Shown here: in pieces, positions 6,087 through 8,055 of the stretch
Position numbering within the stretch: the stretch's first letter is position 1
Layout: every line of letters starts with the position of its first letter
From: Fidelibacterota bacterium
GTDB lineage: Bacteria > Marinisomatota > SORT01
Assembly: GCA_022563775.1 (NCBI GenBank)
Contig: JADFMS010000060.1
Span: 1-8,055 of the forward strand
Direction of reading: 5' to 3'
DNA length: 8,055 nucleotides
The notes under the pieces: model-generated
Databases searched by the model: none
Told to the model about the DNA's origin: nothing
Seen by the model: only the letters and a program-made list of their open reading frames with translations
Position numbers and translations under genes: made by a program

Positions 6087-6722
6087 ATGGTTAGAGCGGA
6101 AATCCTCAACCTCAGCGATACAGCTGCGCTTCAACCTGCTGTTAGAAGAGCAAGCGATCTGTTGAAAGAAGGAGGAATAATAGCATATCCCACTGATACT
6201 CTGTACGGGTTTGGAGTTGACCCTGAAAATATTCAGGCGATGGAAAAACTTTTTAAACTCAAAGATCGCCGAAAGGAAAAGCAAATCAGCCTTATGTTCT
6301 CGGGCAGTGAAATGGTCAACGACTACTTCGCGGAGCTTACGCCGATTGAGAGTAGGGTCATCAACGAATTACTTCCCGGAGCGATTACTATAATTATTGA
6401 AACGAGAGAGAGAGTCAAATTCGGCGAAAATAATTCTGTAGGCGTTCGGATTCCGAATAATGAGTTTTGCAAAATGTTGACGGAACAGTACGGAAAGCCG
6501 ATCACGACTACGAGCGTGAATAGATCAGGCGTATCACCTGCAAAGAGTGTCAAAGAAATAATTGACTACTTCCCGAACGAAGTCGATCTCATTCTGGATG
6601 GTGGAAGATCCCCTGAAACCGAGGGTTCCACAGTAATTCAGATTATCGAAGAAAAATTGCTGATACTCAGAGAGGGATTAATCGGTGAGGGTGAGATAAG
6701 AAAAAAACTTTATGAAAACTGA
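6087..6722 (+). CDS. tsaC: L-threonylcarbamoyladenylate synthase (TsaC/Sua5/YwlC family)
   Basis: This enzyme forms threonylcarbamoyl-AMP from threonine, bicarbonate and ATP, the first step of the t6A modification at position 37 of ANN-decoding tRNAs, in the cytoplasm. The 211-residue protein carries the YrdC fold: helix and strand GGIIAYPTDTLYGFG (29-43), the KxR motif K59-D-R61, SLMFSG, LLPGAITIII (95-104), VGVRIPN (118-124), and TTTSVNRSG (140-148) with the S-x-N motif at 143-145. Length matches the short TsaC/YwlC type; the extra Sua5 C-terminal domain is absent. The ATG at 6087 is the first start after an in-frame stop at 6078 and is preceded by a weak GGAA. Its last 11 bases overlap the phosphatase gene, so translation of the two is probably coupled, as with the ywlC/ywlE neighbourhood of Bacillus subtilis. 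Confidence 0.95.
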   Translation: MVRAEILNLSDTAALQPAVRRASDLLKEGGIIAYPTDTLYGFGVDPENIQAMEKLFKLKDRRKEKQISLMFSGSEMVNDYFAELTPIESRVINELLPGAITIIIETRERVKFGENNSVGVRIPNNEFCKMLTEQYGKPITTTSVNRSGVSPAKSVKEIIDYFPNEVDLILDGGRSPETEGSTVIQIIEEKLLILREGLIGEGEIRKKLYEN

Positions 6723-7191
6723 AAACCAATACCGGGTCATGTTCATCTGTACGGGAAACCGGGTCAGGAGCGTGATGGCTAAAGCGATCTTCGACAGGAG
6801 ATTGATCGAGAGTAATCTGGACAACATCATATCCGATTCGGGCGGATTAATCAGACTTTACGGAGCAAAAGCAGCTGAAAACACTATTAAAATTTGTGCT
6901 CAAAATGGATTGGATGTGGTTGACCACCGCTCTCAACAGGTTAACGGGACTCATCTAAGCCAGTCGAACCTTTTACTTGCAATGGAAGCGGAACAGGTGG
7001 ATTACCTGAAAAATGTTTATTCTGAATATTCCGATAAAATATTCATCCTGACCGGATATAACGGCGGAGAGGAAAGAGACGTTCATGACCCGTATGGAGA
7101 GAATGAGGAGGCTTATAAAAAGATTTTCGATGAGATTGATAATGAAATTGACAGGGTCTTTCCCGGGATAGTTTCAGCCTCAAAATCGTAA
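6712..7191 (+). CDS. Low-molecular-weight phosphatase (Tyr/Arg phosphatase family) with unusual P-loop
   Basis: This 159-residue cytoplasmic protein has the LMW phosphatase fold. The phosphate-binding loop is C13-TGNRV-R19-S20, the CX5R(S/T) signature with the nucleophilic cysteine and the arginine both kept, preceded by strand YRVMFIC. The DPYG box (D126-P127) supplies the expected general acid. Two features are odd. The usual second cysteine before the arginine (CxGNxCRS) is a valine (V18), and the residue that in B. subtilis YwlE is a threonine setting phosphoarginine specificity, and in tyrosine phosphatases a larger aliphatic, is here an arginine (R17). Target specificity therefore cannot be read off. 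Its overlap with tsaC mirrors YwlC-YwlE; proximity to glycan genes equally suits a Wzb-like tyrosine phosphatase. Its start overlaps the tsaC end, with GAGG/GTGAG purine-rich sequence at 6688-6695 somewhat far upstream. Family assignment is solid, substrate is open. Confidence 0.88.
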   Translation: MKTENQYRVMFICTGNRVRSVMAKAIFDRRLIESNLDNIISDSGGLIRLYGAKAAENTIKICAQNGLDVVDHRSQQVNGTHLSQSNLLLAMEAEQVDYLKNVYSEYSDKIFILTGYNGGEERDVHDPYGENEEAYKKIFDEIDNEIDRVFPGIVSASKS

Positions 7192-7192
7192 T

Positions 7193-7330
7193 ATGAAAGG
7201 CGAGGACTATTTTACTTATACCGATAAATCGCTGATAGGGATAGTAGTAGAAGTAAGAATCATGTTTATTCCGCAAAGATTCCGCACGCCTTCAAGGTTT
7301 TGCAAATATCCTTTATTCGATCAAACATAG
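7193..7330 (+). CDS. Doubtful small ORF of 45 codons
   Basis: An ATG at 7193, directly after the phosphatase stop, opens a 45-residue frame (MKGEDYFTYTDK..., ending KYPLFDQT) that closes 7 bases before the GT4 start. I recognise no domain, there is no clear Shine-Dalgarno sequence, and its length is compatible with chance. It fills most of the 146-base spacer, which otherwise shows only the direct repeat ATTCCGCA (7268-7275 and 7279-7286). Confidence 0.18.
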   Translation: MKGEDYFTYTDKSLIGIVVEVRIMFIPQRFRTPSRFCKYPLFDQT

Positions 7331-7337
7331 GTAAATA

Positions 7338-8055
7338 TTGAGAAAAAAATCTCTTCGCATTCTTCATGTGAACAGCGCCCACAGCTGGCGTGGCGGAGAA
7401 AAACAGACGCTGCTGCTCGCTTCCGGACTGAAAAATCTCGGGAATGAAGTTTTTATTGCTTGTCAGCCGCGGTCACCACTATACGATCGTTCGGTCAAAG
7501 AAGGAATTAACACACTACCTGTTAGAATGTCCGGTGAGTGGGATCTACCGGCTTCCTGGAAACTGTCGCGCTGGTTGAAGCAGCATGATATAGACGTCAT
7601 TCATTATCACACAGCCCGGGCTCATACTTTAGGCTGGATAGCGACGACGTTTTATCCTGTACAGGTACGAATACTAAGCAGACGAGTTGAATTTCCGATA
7701 AATAAAAATATCCTTTCACGGCTAAAATATAAAAAAGGATATGACAGGATAATCGCAGTTTCTAATGCGGTAAAAGACGTTTTGATATCGGATGGAATCG
7801 ACCAACGAAATGTATCGGTAATTCACAGCGGAATCAGCTTAGATAGCACGCAAAGTAAAGACGATAGCAAGGGACTCAAGAAAGGGTTCGGTCTCAACGA
7901 AACAGACGTTCTGGTCGGAACCGTGGGGGCGCTGACTGCTGAAAAAGATCTGAAAACTTTTCTTCGAGCCGTTAAACAGGTAACTGAAGAGAGAGAAAAT
8001 GTGAAATTTTTTGTTGTCGGAGAAGGAAGATTGATGAAGGAGCTGATAGCGTTCA
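7338..8055 (+). CDS. GT4-family glycosyltransferase, N-terminal part (3' end outside window)
   Basis: The visible 239 codons contain the N-terminal domain and the beginning of the C-terminal domain of a GT-B glycosyltransferase. Landmarks are RILHVNSAHSWRGGEKQ (7-23), where the glycine-rich acceptor loop follows the first strand; IDVIHYHTARAHTLG (85-99); DRIIAVSNAVKDVL (136-149) and VSVIHSGI (159-166) leading into the linker; and then VGTVGALTAEKDLKTFLRA (193-211) and FFVVGEGRLMKEL, the start of the nucleotide-sugar-binding half. Such enzymes add sugars to lipopolysaccharide core or O-chain-like glycans at the cytoplasmic membrane face. The start is TTG at 7338, the first possible start after an in-frame TAA at 7332-7334, with AGG at 7329-7331 as a weak ribosome site. 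It follows the same orientation as the acyltransferase-heptosyltransferase gene. The donor and acceptor sugars cannot be told. Confidence 0.9.
   Translation, partial: MRKKSLRILHVNSAHSWRGGEKQTLLLASGLKNLGNEVFIACQPRSPLYDRSVKEGINTLPVRMSGEWDLPASWKLSRWLKQHDIDVIHYHTARAHTLGWIATTFYPVQVRILSRRVEFPINKNILSRLKYKKGYDRIIAVSNAVKDVLISDGIDQRNVSVIHSGISLDSTQSKDDSKGLKKGFGLNETDVLVGTVGALTAEKDLKTFLRAVKQVTEERENVKFFVVGEGRLMKELIAF

Noticed and set aside
7043..7276. Minus-strand frame of 77 codons across the phosphatase end and spacer
   Set aside because: It overlaps the phosphatase coding sequence, is rich in Tyr/Phe runs typical of antisense translation, and has no recognisable motif.
1..8055. CRISPR array, tRNA, rRNA, insertion sequence or toxin-antitoxin pair
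   Set aside because: No spaced repeats, cloverleaf with anticodon arms, transposase motifs or terminal inverted repeats were found on reading both strands.

Overview
The window reads as ordinary chromosomal DNA from a Gram-negative bacterium. The evidence is a periplasmic multiheme cytochrome with a signal peptide, an outer-membrane beta-barrel protein ending in phenylalanine, and lipid A and core sugar enzymes. Base composition is moderate. Three of the eight essentially complete or start-visible genes begin with TTG. Style and gene content (porin-like barrel, zinc ribbon-DUF2007 protein, acyltransferase-heptosyltransferase fusion) would suit a lineage of the Fibrobacteres-Chlorobi-Bacteroidetes (FCB) superphylum, for example Marinimicrobia-, Ignavibacteria- or Calditrichaeota-like. 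That placement is an inference, not a demonstration.

Region 1 (1-1920) holds the 3' end of a receiver domain, a 213-base spacer, and a 470-residue octaheme cytochrome c of the hydroxylamine oxidoreductase (HAO) family, closed by a strong hairpin terminator. Region 2 (1933-2886, minus strand) is a convergent gene for a small porin-like barrel that can share that terminator. It is separated from region 3 by a divergent intergenic region with a TTTGCGCAAA palindrome. Region 3 (3114-4057) has two small cytoplasmic genes: an RNA-recognition-motif (RRM) protein with a worn RNP1 and an arginine-rich tail, and a zinc-ribbon/DUF2007 protein. A probable terminator follows.

Region 4 (4165 to the window end) looks like one co-directional block: a 633-residue fusion of an LpxL/LpxM-type lipid A acyltransferase with a GT9 heptosyltransferase, a TsaC/YwlC tRNA-modification enzyme, a low-molecular-weight phosphatase overlapping it by 11 bases, and a GT4 glycosyltransferase cut by the window edge. 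The cell-envelope genes probably build lipid A and core or other surface glycan. The tsaC-phosphatase pair recalls ywlC and ywlE of Bacillus subtilis.

The observations most worth following are: the HAO-family cytochrome without any visible redox partner; the acyltransferase-heptosyltransferase fusion; the phosphatase P-loop, where the usual second Cys is Val and the specificity position is Arg; the RRM protein; and two antisense coding-like fragments in intergenic spaces. I see no mobile element, CRISPR array, rRNA or tRNA. No complete new system is evident.
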